Assembly: GCA_023423535.1 (NCBI GenBank)
Contig: JAFAFL010000035.1
Coordinates: 110,948 to 174,947, forward strand
Reading direction: 5' to 3'
DNA: 64,000 nt
Origin: Pseudomonadota bacterium
Lineage (GTDB): Bacteria > Myxococcota > Myxococcia > Myxococcales > Myxococcaceae
The position numbers and the translations under genes were made by a program. Positions 1 to 7,943 of the stretch are shown here, piece after piece; position 1 is the first letter of the stretch, and each line of letters begins with the position of its first letter. The notes under the pieces were generated by a model that searched no databases, was not told where the DNA came from, and saw only the letters and a program-made list of their open reading frames with translations.

Positions 1-224
1 CGCTCGGGCTCACCGCGTCGGTGTGGACGTCAGACCGCGACCGCGCGCACCGCCTGGCGAGACAGCTCGAGGCGGGCACCGTGTACATGAACCGCTGCGA
101 CGCGCTCGACCCGGCGCTGCCGTGGAGCGGGGTGAAGAACTCCGGTCGAGGCGTCACCCTCAGCGCGCTCGGCTTCGACGCACTCACGAGGCCGAAGGCG
201 CTGCACTACCGGCTGAAGTTCTAG
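1..224 (+). CDS. Aldehyde dehydrogenase, C-terminal fragment (5' end outside window)
   Basis: The open frame enters the window already in progress (frame of base 3) and stops at 222-224, giving about 73 residues. The segment with TVYMNRCDALDPALPWSGVK and then NSGRG matches the C-terminal end of NAD(P)-dependent aldehyde dehydrogenases, where the sequence around the final Asn/Gly-rich turn (typically G.N..........PFGG.K.SG.G) closes the catalytic domain. The catalytic Cys and the cofactor-binding region lie upstream of the window, so substrate class cannot be judged. The family call is reasonably safe; the subfamily is not. Confidence 0.75.
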   Translation, partial: LGLTASVWTSDRDRAHRLARQLEAGTVYMNRCDALDPALPWSGVKNSGRGVTLSALGFDALTRPKALHYRLKF

Positions 225-250
225 CGGGGCGGCTCGGCTGGACGCTTTAC

Positions 251-481
251 GTAGCGAGAGGGCGGCGTTGTGTAGCGAGAGGGCGGCGTCGTGCAGGGAG
301 TGGGCGGCCGTCGTGCAGCGAGTGGGCGGCGTCGTGCAGCGAGTGGGCGGCGTCGTGCAGCGAGAAGGCGGCGTCGTGCAGCGAGCAGGCGCCGTTGTGC
401 AGCGAGAAGGCGAAGTAGCGCAGCGAGAAGGCGCCGTTGTGTAGCAAGAAGGCGACGTCGCGGAGCGCACGGCGACGTTCC
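251..481. repeat. 21-bp tandem repeat array, about 10-11 units
   Basis: The gap between the aldehyde dehydrogenase and the eight-cysteine lipoprotein is filled by near-perfect head-to-tail copies of a 21-bp unit with the core GCAGCGAGNNGGCGGCGTCG. Units start at 251, 272, 293 (one base longer), 315, 336, 357, 378, 399, 420 and 441, and the last, around 462, is degenerate. There are no unique spacers, so this is not a CRISPR. The period is a multiple of three, so all frames stay open through it and spurious Ser/Cys- or Arg-rich ORFs appear. No start codon plus ribosome site argues for translation. Confidence 0.85.
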
Positions 482-544
482 CCGACGGAGCAGAAGAGGA
501 GGCCGCACGTCGCCAGCGCGCGCGGCCCTGAGCGCGGAAGACCT

Positions 545-1294
545 CTACGGCGCGCCGGCGCTCGCGAGGCACTGGCTCAGCGCGGCGTCCACGGTCCAGC
601 CGCACGCGCCGTTCGCCTGGGGCTCGCACTTCGCGTTGGCGTAGCAGGCGTACTCGTCCTTCCACTCGCAGGTGGTGGAGAGCTCGTGCTCGGAGCAGAG
701 CTGCGCGGAGCAGCCGGTGACCACGCAAGGGTTCGGGGCCTGGCCGCCGTCGAGCGGCTCGCCGGTGCCGCCGTCCTCGTCACCCTTGTCCGCGAGGCAC
801 TGCGTCAGCGCCGAGTCCATCGTCCAGCCGCAATTGCCATCCGCCTGGCGCTCGCACTGCGCGTTCGCATAGCAGGCGTACTCCTCCTTCCACTGGCAGT
901 CGGAGCCGAGCACCTCGTCCGCGCAGAGCTGGCCCGAGCAACCGGAAACGACACACGCGCCCGGCGCGCTGCCACCGTCCTGCGGCGGAGGCGCGTGCTG
1001 CTGCAGGCAGGAGGAGAGCTGCGCATCCATCGTCCAGCCGCACTGGCCATCCGCCTGGCGCGCGCACTGGGCGGTCTCGTAGCAGGCGAACTCCGCGCGC
1101 CAGATGCAGATGGACTCCATCGAGCTCTCCGCACAGACCTCCCCCGAGCACCCGGAGACGACACAGTCCGCCGGCGCCGCCAGCGACTTGCGCGCGCCGC
1201 CGACGAGGTCCGAGAGATCCGCGCCACACGCGCCGAGCACCAGCGCCGCGGGCACCATCAGCATCGACAACACAGAGGTTCGAAGAGCGTTCAT
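545..1294 (-). CDS. Eight-cysteine-cluster lipoprotein with three repeats
   Basis: This is a 249-residue predicted lipoprotein. The N-terminus has a hydrophobic signal ending in the lipobox L20-G-A-C23. The mature part is three copies of a module of about 53 residues with eight cysteines each (C44-C96, C114-C166, C190-C242). Each copy follows the pattern CVVSGCSxxxC, then C.W..E.ACY..A.C..QA.G.CGWT, then a final Cys. Acidic, Gly/Pro-rich linkers separate the modules. The pattern corresponds to the eight-cysteine-cluster domain seen in predicted surface proteins of myxobacteria; its biochemical role is unknown to me. The even cysteine number suggests four disulfides per module. The ATG at 1294 is chosen because it gives a proper lipoprotein signal; the open frame continues upstream only as the antisense shadow of sucC. 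Confidence 0.8.
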   Translation of the reverse strand: MNALRTSVLSMLMVPAALVLGACGADLSDLVGGARKSLAAPADCVVSGCSGEVCAESSMESICIWRAEFACYETAQCARQADGQCGWTMDAQLSSCLQQHAPPPQDGGSAPGACVVSGCSGQLCADEVLGSDCQWKEEYACYANAQCERQADGNCGWTMDSALTQCLADKGDEDGGTGEPLDGGQAPNPCVVTGCSAQLCSEHELSTTCEWKDEYACYANAKCEPQANGACGWTVDAALSQCLASAGAP

Positions 1295-1450
1295 GCGCGG
1301 CCCCCACTGCAACGCGGGAGCCACGACGGGCGCTCGCGCAACCTCCCGGATTTGCGAGCGACCCTGACCCGCACGCGGCGCACCGCCAACGAAAATCCGA
1401 GACGAAGCCGTCCTTGTTCCTGAGCCAACGCTGCGATAGGTCGCAGCCCC

Positions 1451-2614
1451 ATGAAAATCCACGAGTACCAGGGCAAGGAGATCTTCCGCCGGTACGGCGT
1501 TCCCGTCCCGCGCGGCATCCTCGTTCACTCGGCCGAAGAGGCGGAGAAGGCGGCGAGGGAGCTGGGCACGAAGGTGGTGGTGGTGAAGGCGCAGATCCAC
1601 GCCGGCGGCCGCGGTCTCGGCGGTGGCGTGAAGCTCGCGAAGTCGCCCGAGGAGGCGAAGGAGCTCGCCGGGAAGATCCTCGGCATGATGCTCAAGACGC
1701 ACCAGACCGGGCCCGAGGGCCAGAAGGTCCGCAAGCTCTACATCGAGGAGGGCCTCGACATCGGCCGCGAGCTGTACCTCGGCGTGACGCTCGACCGCGC
1801 GACCTCGAAGATCACCTTCATGGCCTCCGCGGAGGGCGGCGTGGAGATCGAAGAGGTGGCGGCGAAGCACCCGGAGAAGATCTTCCGCGAGGCGATCGAT
1901 CCCGCCGTCGGCTTCAGCGACTTCCAGGGCCGCAACATGGCCTACGCGCTCGGGCTCGAGGGCCCGACGGTGAACAAGTTCGTCGGCTTCTGCCGCGCGC
2001 TCTACCAGGCGTACATCGACGCGGACGCGGCGCTGGCGGAGATCAACCCGCTGGTGATCCTCAAGGACGGCGGCGTGGTCGCGCTCGATTCGAAGATGAC
2101 CTTCGACGAGAACGCGCTCTTCCGTCACAAGGACATCGTCGCCATGCGCGACGTGGACGAGGAGGACCCGAAGGAGGCGCAGGCGAAGGAGCTGGACCTC
2201 GCCTACATCGCGCTCGACGGGAACATCGGCTGCCTCGTGAACGGCGCCGGCCTCGCGATGGCGACGATGGACACCATCAAGCTCGTCGGCGGCGCGCCGG
2301 CGAACTTCCTCGACGTGGGCGGTGGCGCGTCGAAGGAGAAGGTGACCCAGGCCTTCAAGCTGATCCTCAAGGACGAGGGCGTGAAGGCGATCCTCGTCAA
2401 CATCTTCGGCGGGATCATGAAGTGCGACGTCATCGCCGAGGGCGTGGTGGCGGCGGCGAAGGAGCTCGAGCTGAAGGTCCCGCTGGTGGTCCGGCTCGAG
2501 GGCACGAACGTGGAGAAGGGGAAGGAGATCCTGGCGAAGTCGGGCCTGAAGATCACCCCCGCGGACAACCTCCGGCAGGCCGCTGAGAAGGCCGTGGCCG
2601 CGGTGAAGGGCTAA
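1451..2614 (+). CDS. sucC: Succinyl-CoA synthetase beta subunit
   Basis: This is a 387-residue protein, the usual length for SucC. It catalyses the TCA-cycle step succinyl-CoA + NDP + Pi to succinate + NTP + CoA together with SucD. The N-terminal ATP-grasp domain starts MKIHEYQGKEIFRRYGVPVP and continues with the Gly-rich nucleotide-binding stretch (KAQIHAGGRGLGGGVKLAKS). The C-terminal CoA-ligase domain carries VNIFGGIMKCDVIAEGVV. sucD begins 11 bases after the stop, so the two are clearly one transcription unit. The 156-base gap from the divergent lipoprotein gene must hold the promoter, but I see no strong consensus in it. Confidence 0.97.
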   Translation: MKIHEYQGKEIFRRYGVPVPRGILVHSAEEAEKAARELGTKVVVVKAQIHAGGRGLGGGVKLAKSPEEAKELAGKILGMMLKTHQTGPEGQKVRKLYIEEGLDIGRELYLGVTLDRATSKITFMASAEGGVEIEEVAAKHPEKIFREAIDPAVGFSDFQGRNMAYALGLEGPTVNKFVGFCRALYQAYIDADAALAEINPLVILKDGGVVALDSKMTFDENALFRHKDIVAMRDVDEEDPKEAQAKELDLAYIALDGNIGCLVNGAGLAMATMDTIKLVGGAPANFLDVGGGASKEKVTQAFKLILKDEGVKAILVNIFGGIMKCDVIAEGVVAAAKELELKVPLVVRLEGTNVEKGKEILAKSGLKITPADNLRQAAEKAVAAVKG

Positions 2615-2625
2615 GGACGGACATC

Positions 2626-3522
2626 ATGGCGATCCTCATCAACGAGAACACGAAGGTCCTCTGCCAGGGCATCACCGGCTCGGCGGGCTCGTTCCACTCG
2701 CGGCAGATGCTCGAGTACGGGACGAAGCTCGTGGCGGGCGTCACCCCGGGCAAGGGCGGCACGAAGTTCGAGGACAAGGTCCCCGTCTTCAACACGGTGG
2801 GCCAGGCGGTGAAGGAGACCGGGGCCAACGCGTCGGTGATCTTCGTTCCGCCCCCGTTCGCGGCGGATTCGATCATGGAGGCGGCGGACGCGGGCGTGCC
2901 GCTGATCATCTGCATCACCGAGGGCATCCCGGTGAACGACATGATCAAGGCCAAGCGCTTCATCCAGGGGAAGCCGGGCGTGCGCCTCATCGGGCCGAAC
3001 TGCCCGGGCGTCATCACGCCGGGCGGCAAGTGCAAGATCGGAATCATGCCGGGCCACATCCACCGGCCGGGCCGCATCGGCGTCGTGTCGCGCTCGGGCA
3101 CGCTGACCTACGAGGCGGTGTTCCAGCTCACGCAGCTCGGGCTCGGGCAGTCCACCGCGGTGGGCATCGGCGGTGACCCCGTGAACGGCACGAACTTCGT
3201 GGACGTGCTCAAGCTCTTCAACGACGACCCCGAGACCGACGCGGTCATCATGATCGGCGAGATCGGCGGCAGCGCCGAGGAAGAGGCCGCCGAGTACGTG
3301 AAGCGCGAGTTCAAGAAGCCGATGGCGGGCTTCATCGCCGGCGTCTCCGCGCCTCCGGGCAAGCGGATGGGCCACGCGGGCGCGATCATCTCGGGCGGCA
3401 AGGGCACGGCCGAGGAGAAGATCAAGGCGATGCAGTCGGCCGGGATCGTCATGGCCGAGTCGCCGGCGGAGCTCGGCACCACCCTGCAGGAAGCGGTGCG
3501 CCGCGGCGCGCCGAAGCGGTAG
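2626..3522 (+). CDS. sucD: Succinyl-CoA synthetase alpha subunit
   Basis: This is a 298-residue SucD. The N-terminal CoA-binding Rossmann domain begins MAILINENTKVLCQGITGSA. The catalytic phosphohistidine is H250 within KRMGHAGAIISGGKGTAEEK, which aligns with the phosphorylated His of the E. coli enzyme. The IGPNCPGVI motif of the ligase family is at about 122-130. The gene follows sucC by 11 bases and completes the heterodimer. The ATG at 2626 follows an AAGGACGG Shine-Dalgarno-like stretch. Confidence 0.97.
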   Translation: MAILINENTKVLCQGITGSAGSFHSRQMLEYGTKLVAGVTPGKGGTKFEDKVPVFNTVGQAVKETGANASVIFVPPPFAADSIMEAADAGVPLIICITEGIPVNDMIKAKRFIQGKPGVRLIGPNCPGVITPGGKCKIGIMPGHIHRPGRIGVVSRSGTLTYEAVFQLTQLGLGQSTAVGIGGDPVNGTNFVDVLKLFNDDPETDAVIMIGEIGGSAEEEAAEYVKREFKKPMAGFIAGVSAPPGKRMGHAGAIISGGKGTAEEKIKAMQSAGIVMAESPAELGTTLQEAVRRGAPKR

Positions 3523-3532
3523 CGAGGCCACC

Positions 3533-4084
3533 ATGGGAACGCGCACGGGCGTTGGGATCGGGTTGCTCTCGCTGGCGCTCGTGATGGGCGCCGGGTGCGC
3601 GTCCCGGGAGGTAAAGAAGGAGGAGGTGCGGCAGGAGCCGGCCGCGCCTTCTGCTGCAGAAGTCGTCACGGCGACGGAGGAGGGAGCGCTGGGGCTCGAG
3701 GAGGCGACCGCGTTCTGCGTGCGGCTCCACGAGCAGATGGCGACCTGTCCTCGGGAGTTCATCTCGCTGCTGCTCGATCTCAGGGCGCAGCGGGATCCGC
3801 GCTTTGCCGGCGTGTTCGCGCGCGAGGGTGTGCGCGAGGCGATGACCGAGGAGGGCGTGAAGGAGGTCCTCGCGGACGGCACCGGGCCGCTGGAGCCCCG
3901 GCAGGCGCGCTGCACGGAGTACGCGGCGAACGGTCCGCCGGTGCCCTCGGGCGATCCGCAGCGGGCAGAGCCCTGCTACGCGCTCTCGACCTGCGAGGAG
4001 CGGGTCTCGTGCCTGCAGCCGGTGCTCGAGCAGCGCCTGATGGATGGGCGGGGCAGGGCCCGGTCCGGAGCGGAAGCGCAGTAG
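3533..4084 (+). CDS. Putative lipoprotein of unknown function
   Basis: This is a 183-residue protein with an N-terminal hydrophobic signal ending in a lipobox-like MGAGC (about residues 18-22), followed by a charged, Ala/Pro-rich linker. The mature region contains six cysteines (for example AFCVRLHEQMATC and PCYALSTCEERVSC), which suggests a small disulfide-stabilised domain. I do not recognise the family. It starts only 10 bases after sucD and runs in the same direction, so it is probably cotranscribed with the sucCD pair, which does not reveal its role. Confidence 0.65.
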   Translation: MGTRTGVGIGLLSLALVMGAGCASREVKKEEVRQEPAAPSAAEVVTATEEGALGLEEATAFCVRLHEQMATCPREFISLLLDLRAQRDPRFAGVFAREGVREAMTEEGVKEVLADGTGPLEPRQARCTEYAANGPPVPSGDPQRAEPCYALSTCEERVSCLQPVLEQRLMDGRGRARSGAEAQ

Positions 4085-4091
4085 CGCGGAC

Positions 4092-4120
4092 TCGACAGGG
4101 CGCGGGCGCTGCGCTATCGG
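4092..4120 (+). promoter_or_regulatory. Possible sigma-70-type promoter for ndk
   Basis: TCGACA at 4092-4097 and TATCGG at 4115-4120 are separated by 17 bases, in the gap just before ndk. The -10 match is weak, so this is only a candidate. Confidence 0.3.
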
Positions 4121-4180
4121 GCGCGCGGGCCTCGCCTCCGGGCGACGCACACATCCAAATTCACGAAGAGGGAGCACCGC

Positions 4181-4624
4181 ATGGCCATCGAGCGCACGCT
4201 GTCGATCATCAAGCCGGACGGACTGGAGAAGGGCATCATCGGGAAGATCGTCTCCCGCTTCGAGGAGAAGGGCCTCAAGCCGGTGGCGATGCGGATGCAG
4301 CACCTCTCGCAGAAGGAGGCAGAGGGCTTCTACGCGGTGCACCGCGAGCGTCCCTTCTTCAAGGACCTCGTGACGTTCATGACCTCCGGCCCGGTGCTCC
4401 TCATGGCGCTCGAGGGCGAGGGCGCGGTGCTGAAGAACCGCGAGATCATGGGCGCCACCAACCCGGAGAAGGCCGACCCGGGCACCATCCGCCGCGACTT
4501 CGCCACCTCCATCGAGGCGAACACCGTCCACGGCTCCGACTCGGTGGAGAACGCGGCGATCGAGGTCGCCTACTTCTTCCGCAGCACCGAGCTCGTCTCC
4601 TACGACTGGAAGAACAAGAAGTAG
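4181..4624 (+). CDS. ndk: Nucleoside diphosphate kinase
   Basis: This is a 147-residue cytosolic NDK that balances nucleoside triphosphate pools by a ping-pong phosphotransfer. The active-site histidine is H117 in the family signature NTVHGSDS, and the N-terminal ERTLSIIKPDG strand and R/D-rich PGTIRRDF loop are present. Length is typical for the bacterial enzyme. A GAGGGAG Shine-Dalgarno sits before the ATG. A hairpin terminator follows at 4649-4682, so it ends its transcription unit. Confidence 0.97.
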   Translation: MAIERTLSIIKPDGLEKGIIGKIVSRFEEKGLKPVAMRMQHLSQKEAEGFYAVHRERPFFKDLVTFMTSGPVLLMALEGEGAVLKNREIMGATNPEKADPGTIRRDFATSIEANTVHGSDSVENAAIEVAYFFRSTELVSYDWKNKK

Positions 4625-4648
4625 TCCGCGCAACGGGCTGCTGAGACG

Positions 4649-4685
4649 AAGGGCCGATTCGCGCGAGACGCGGTCGGCCCTTCTG
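4649..4685 (+). terminator. Rho-independent terminator after ndk
   Basis: AAGGGCCGA at 4649-4657 pairs perfectly with TCGGCCCTT at 4674-4682, and TCTGCTTT follows. It separates ndk from the convergent TVP38-type gene and could serve both directions. Confidence 0.7.
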
Positions 4686-4700
4686 CTTTGCGGGCACTCG

Positions 4701-5483
4701 TCAGGGGACGTCCTGCCCGGCGGAAGCGGCGGCCCGTCGGCGCGCGCGGCGGCGGAGGAGGTGACGGACGGCGATGCTCGCCAGCACCGCGGCGCCGAAG
4801 CCGAGCCACGCGGACAGGGGTGCCTCGCGGAGGAAGGCGAAGACCTCGGCGCCGAAGCGGCTGATGAGGAAGATGGGCACCACGTAGGCCAGCGCGGAGG
4901 CGCCGAGGTGGGTCCAGAACGAGACCCGCGAGACGCCGAAGAAGGCGTGCAGCATCGGCTGCATGAGGAAGAGGACCCGGAGCGTGAGGACGGTGATGAA
5001 GCCGCGCCGCTCCAGCGTCCCCTCCCAGGCGCGAAACCGCTGGGGGATGCGGGAGGAGACCCAGTCCCGAGCGACGAAGCGGGAGACGGAGAATCCCAGC
5101 GCGGTGGCGGCGAGGGTGCCGGTCATCGACGCGGCGAAGGCGACGGGCCAGGGCCAGATGAGCGGCGCCACCACCACGAAGGCCATGCCGGAGAAGCCGA
5201 GCGGCTGCACCACCGCGTAGGCGACGACGAACGCCAGCAGCCCCAGCGCCCCGAGCCCGAGGATCGTCTCCCGCGCCCGCTCGGGCTCGGAGAGGAGGTC
5301 CACCAGGCCGGACTGCCAGGCCGCGACGAGGACGAGGATCGCCACCAGCACCACCGCGCCGCGCGAGAGGGCTCTTCGGGAGGTGAGGCCGGTGGCGGTC
5401 AATTCGGCACTTATGGCACGCGACCGACGCCTCGCCGACCGTGAACCGAGGGAGGCCCGGCCGGAGGGTCGGCACCCGGGCAC
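4701..5483 (-). CDS. TVP38/TMEM64 (DedA-like, VTT domain) membrane protein
   Basis: The predicted polytopic inner-membrane protein is up to 260 residues. It shows several hydrophobic helices and the VTT-family core: a Gly/Pro-rich segment with PLGFSGMAFVVVAPLIWPWP, the stretch GTLAATALGFSVSRFVARDW, and later RVLFLMQPMLHAFFGVSRV. VTT/DedA proteins are implicated in lipid transport and envelope homeostasis, but no substrate can be assigned here. The start is uncertain. The longest frame begins with GTG at 5483 and has an Arg-rich leader; a TTG at 5402 would give a more usual N-terminus just before the first membrane helix. The gene is divergent from rlmN. Confidence 0.8.
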   Translation of the reverse strand: MPGCRPSGRASLGSRSARRRSRAISAELTATGLTSRRALSRGAVVLVAILVLVAAWQSGLVDLLSEPERARETILGLGALGLLAFVVAYAVVQPLGFSGMAFVVVAPLIWPWPVAFAASMTGTLAATALGFSVSRFVARDWVSSRIPQRFRAWEGTLERRGFITVLTLRVLFLMQPMLHAFFGVSRVSFWTHLGASALAYVVPIFLISRFGAEVFAFLREAPLSAWLGFGAAVLASIAVRHLLRRRARRRAAASAGQDVP

Positions 5484-5595
5484 TCCGAGTGCGACCGAGG
5501 GCAGGCCGCCTGTGCTGACGGCTCGGTCGCTCCGCTTTGACGCCCGCGCGCGAGTGTGGGAAGGGACCGGGCGCCCTCAACCGTTGCCCTACGAC

Positions 5596-6771
5596 ATGTC
5601 CTCCGCAGACCTGCCCGCAGAAGTCGAAGCGACGTTTCCCTCGCCCCCGGTCAGCGCGCCGCCGGCCGCGGTGAAGCGCGTGGATCTCTGCAGCCTCACG
5701 CTGCCGGAGCTGCAGAAGTTCGTGGTCGAGGAACTGGGCGACAAGGCCTTCCGCGCCGGGCAGATCTACCGCTGGGTGCACCAGCGCGGGGTGACGGCGT
5801 TCGAGGAGATGACGGACCTCTCGAAGGCGCTGCGGCAGAAGCTCGCGGAGCGCTGCGAGATGAAGCCGCTGACGAAGGACCTCGAGCAGCGGTCGAGCGA
5901 CGGGACGATCAAGTACCGCTGGAAGACGCACGACGGGCGCTACATCGAGTCGGTGTACATGCCCTCGCCGGACCGGAAGACGCTCTGCGTGTCCACCCAG
6001 GTCGGCTGCGCGATGGCCTGTACCTTCTGCGCCACCGGGACGCTGGGCCTGAAGCGGAACCTCACCCCCGGCGAGATCGTCGCCCAGGTGCACGCGGTGA
6101 ACCGCGAGGTGCGGCAGAACGAAGGGCTGCAGCTTCTTCGCCCGCTGACCAACCTGGTGTTCATGGGCATGGGCGAGCCCCTGCACAACTTCAACAACCT
6201 GAAGACCGCGCTGAAGATCCTCCAGAGCGAGGACGGCCCGAACTTCTCGCACCGCCACATCACCGTCTCGACCGTGGGCCTCGTGCCGATGATCGAGCGC
6301 TTCGGCGCGGAGACGGACGTGAAGCTCGCGATCTCGCTCAACGCGACGACGGACGAGCAGCGCTCGAAGACGATGCCGGTGAACCGGAAGTGGAACATCG
6401 CCGCGCTGATGGACGCGTGCCGGAAGTTCCCGCTGCGTCAGGGCCGGCGGATCACGTTCGAGTACGTGATGCTGAAGGGGATCAACGACACCGACGAGGA
6501 CGCCGCGCGGCTCATCGAGCTGCTGAAGGGCATCCCGGCGAAGGTGAACCTCATCCCCTACAACGAGAACGCCGGGCTGGGCTTCCACACGGTCCAGGAC
6601 GACCGGGCGGAGCGCTTCCGGCACCTTCTGACCGAGGGCCACGTGGCGGCGTTCATCCGTCAGAACCGCGGCCGGGACATCGCGGCGGCCTGTGGGCAGC
6701 TGGCGAATGTCTCCGAGCCCGCTCGGCCGCCTGCGAGCTTCATTGACAATCCCGAGGGTCAGCCGGTATAG
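5596..6771 (+). CDS. rlmN: 23S rRNA (adenine2503-C2)-methyltransferase, radical SAM
   Basis: From the ATG at 5596 the protein has 391 residues, close to the usual RlmN length; the frame is open further upstream but that extension is low-complexity. The radical SAM cluster motif CX3CX2C is C138-C142-C145 in GCAMACTFCATGTLG. The MGMGEPLHN segment, a substrate/SAM-binding signature, is present. The C-terminal catalytic cysteine (about residue 366, in DIAAACGQL) needed for the methyl-Cys mechanism is retained. The enzyme methylates A2503 of 23S rRNA and A37 of some tRNAs. Confidence 0.95.
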   Translation: MSSADLPAEVEATFPSPPVSAPPAAVKRVDLCSLTLPELQKFVVEELGDKAFRAGQIYRWVHQRGVTAFEEMTDLSKALRQKLAERCEMKPLTKDLEQRSSDGTIKYRWKTHDGRYIESVYMPSPDRKTLCVSTQVGCAMACTFCATGTLGLKRNLTPGEIVAQVHAVNREVRQNEGLQLLRPLTNLVFMGMGEPLHNFNNLKTALKILQSEDGPNFSHRHITVSTVGLVPMIERFGAETDVKLAISLNATTDEQRSKTMPVNRKWNIAALMDACRKFPLRQGRRITFEYVMLKGINDTDEDAARLIELLKGIPAKVNLIPYNENAGLGFHTVQDDRAERFRHLLTEGHVAAFIRQNRGRDIAAACGQLANVSEPARPPASFIDNPEGQPV

Positions 6772-6772
6772 G
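6743..6772 (+). promoter_or_regulatory. Sigma-70-type promoter of the rpsP operon
   Basis: A perfect TTGACA at 6743-6748 is followed after 18 bases by TATAGG at 6767-6772. The element overlaps the end of rlmN, 32 bases before the rpsP start, which is a sensible position for a strong ribosomal-protein promoter. Confidence 0.6.
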
Positions 6773-6803
6773 CCCCCCCTCTTTCCGTAACGGAGTATCT
6801 GAA

Positions 6804-7067
6804 ATGGCCGTCGTCCTTCGTCTTGCTCGCGCTGGTGCCAAGAAGGCGCCGTACTACCACGTCGTCGCCACCGACTCGCGGAACCCGCGGGACGGCAAGT
6901 TCATCGAGGCCATCGGCGCCTACGACCCGAACCTCAACCCGCCGAAGATCGCGTTCAACGCGGACCGGCTGGACTACTGGCTGAAGACCGGCGCCCGCCC
7001 GTCGGAGACGGTGGCGGACCTCATCAAGCGCGCGGCCAAGGCCGGCGCCTCCGCTCCCCAGGCGTAA
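6804..7067 (+). CDS. rpsP: 30S ribosomal protein S16
   Basis: This is an 87-residue S16. It begins with the conserved MAVVLRLARAGAKKAPYYHV and continues through VATDSRNPRDGKFIEAIGAY, a typical S16 pattern. An ACGGAG Shine-Dalgarno lies before the ATG. It opens the classic rpsP-khpA-rimM-trmD-rplS operon and is translated in step with the RNA-binding protein that starts 5 bases after its stop. Confidence 0.97.
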   Translation: MAVVLRLARAGAKKAPYYHVVATDSRNPRDGKFIEAIGAYDPNLNPPKIAFNADRLDYWLKTGARPSETVADLIKRAAKAGASAPQA

Positions 7068-7072
7068 GCCGC

Positions 7073-7405
7073 TTGGAAGATCTGGTCACCTACATCGCCC
7101 GCGCCCTGGTGGACAGGCCGGAGCAGGTGGAGCTGCGCGCGTCCCCCGCGGACGAAGGCACGCTCTACGAGCTCAAGGTCGCCCCGGAGGACGTGGGCAA
7201 GGTGATCGGCCGCGACGGCCGCACCATCAACGCCGTCCGGACCCTGTTGTCCGCCGCCGCGCAGCACAAGGGCGTGAAGGCCAAGCTGGAGATCCTCGAC
7301 GACCGGAAGAGCGGCGCGTCGGGTGAGACTCGGGCGAGGCCTTCAGCGTCCGCTGCCGGTGGTGAGGGCTCGGCCACCGATCCGGCAGAGCCGCAGCCGC
7401 AGTAG
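7073..7405 (+). CDS. khpA: KH-domain RNA-binding protein KhpA
   Basis: This is a 110-residue protein with a single type II KH domain at about residues 30-78. The GXXG loop is GRDG in DVGKVIGRDGRTINAVRTLL. Homologues (KhpA/YlqC) bind RNA and lie between rpsP and rimM in many bacteria, exactly as here. Translation probably starts at the TTG at 7073, 5 bases after rpsP. The last 30 residues are a Ser/Ala/Gly/Pro-rich tail, longer than in the minimal family members of about 75-80 residues. Confidence 0.92.
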   Translation: MEDLVTYIARALVDRPEQVELRASPADEGTLYELKVAPEDVGKVIGRDGRTINAVRTLLSAAAQHKGVKAKLEILDDRKSGASGETRARPSASAAGGEGSATDPAEPQPQ

Positions 7406-7414
7406 CGCGCCCCC

Positions 7415-7939
7415 GTGAGCGCAGAACGCACCCCGCATCTCCAGGTTGGCTACGTCGCCCGGGCGCATGGCCTGCGCGGCGAGGTGGCCGTGAAGACCTT
7501 CGATCCCGCGTCCGAAGTCCTGCTGGAGGTGGAGCGCATCCACGTCCGCGGCAAGGACGGCAGGACGCGCGAGCTGACGATCGCCGAGTCGCGGAGCACC
7601 TCGAAGGAGATCCTCCTCTCGTTCGACGAGGTGCCGGACCGCACCGCGGCGGAGGGCCTCGTGGGCGGGACCGTGTTCGTCTTCCGCGAGGATCTGGAGC
7701 CGCCCGCGGAGGAGGACGACGAGTACTTCCAGGGCGACCTGCTCGGGCTCGAGGCGGTGGACGAGTCGGGCGCGCGCATCGGCACCGTGGAGGAGGTCTG
7801 GAGCCACGCCGACGTGCCCACGCTCGTCATCCGCGAGGGGAAGGTCGAGCACCTGCTTCCGTTCATCGATCAGTTCGTGCCCGAGGTGAAGCTCGCCGAG
7901 CGGCGCGTGGTCGTGCGGTTGCCGGAGCTCGAGGAGTAG
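7415..7939 (+). CDS. rimM: 16S rRNA processing protein RimM
   Basis: This is a 174-residue protein with the N-terminal RimM domain (LQVGYVARAHGLRGEVAVKTF) and the C-terminal PRC-barrel-like domain (YFQGDLLGLEAVDESGARIG and later LLPFIDQFVPEV). RimM assists maturation of the 3' domain of 16S rRNA and binds S19. The start is a GTG at 7415. It lies between khpA and trmD with gaps of 9 and 4 bases. Confidence 0.95.
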   Translation: MSAERTPHLQVGYVARAHGLRGEVAVKTFDPASEVLLEVERIHVRGKDGRTRELTIAESRSTSKEILLSFDEVPDRTAAEGLVGGTVFVFREDLEPPAEEDDEYFQGDLLGLEAVDESGARIGTVEEVWSHADVPTLVIREGKVEHLLPFIDQFVPEVKLAERRVVVRLPELEE

Positions 7940-7943
7940 CCCC

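Noticed and set aside
251..481. CRISPR array
   Set aside because: The 21-bp units are contiguous with no unique spacers, and no cas genes are present.
1295..2128. Upstream extension of the eight-cysteine lipoprotein frame across sucC
   Set aside because: The extension is antisense to sucC and would bury the lipoprotein signal; the ATG at 1294 begins a proper signal peptide.
5383..5595. Use of the longest rlmN frame (start at 5383)
   Set aside because: The extra 71 codons are low-complexity and overlap the divergent gene's 5' region; the ATG at 5596 gives a normal-length enzyme.
4600..6642. A minus-strand frame of 680 codons spanning the TVP38 gene and rlmN
   Set aside because: It is antisense to rlmN, which has its full radical SAM motif, and is out of frame with the TVP38 protein.
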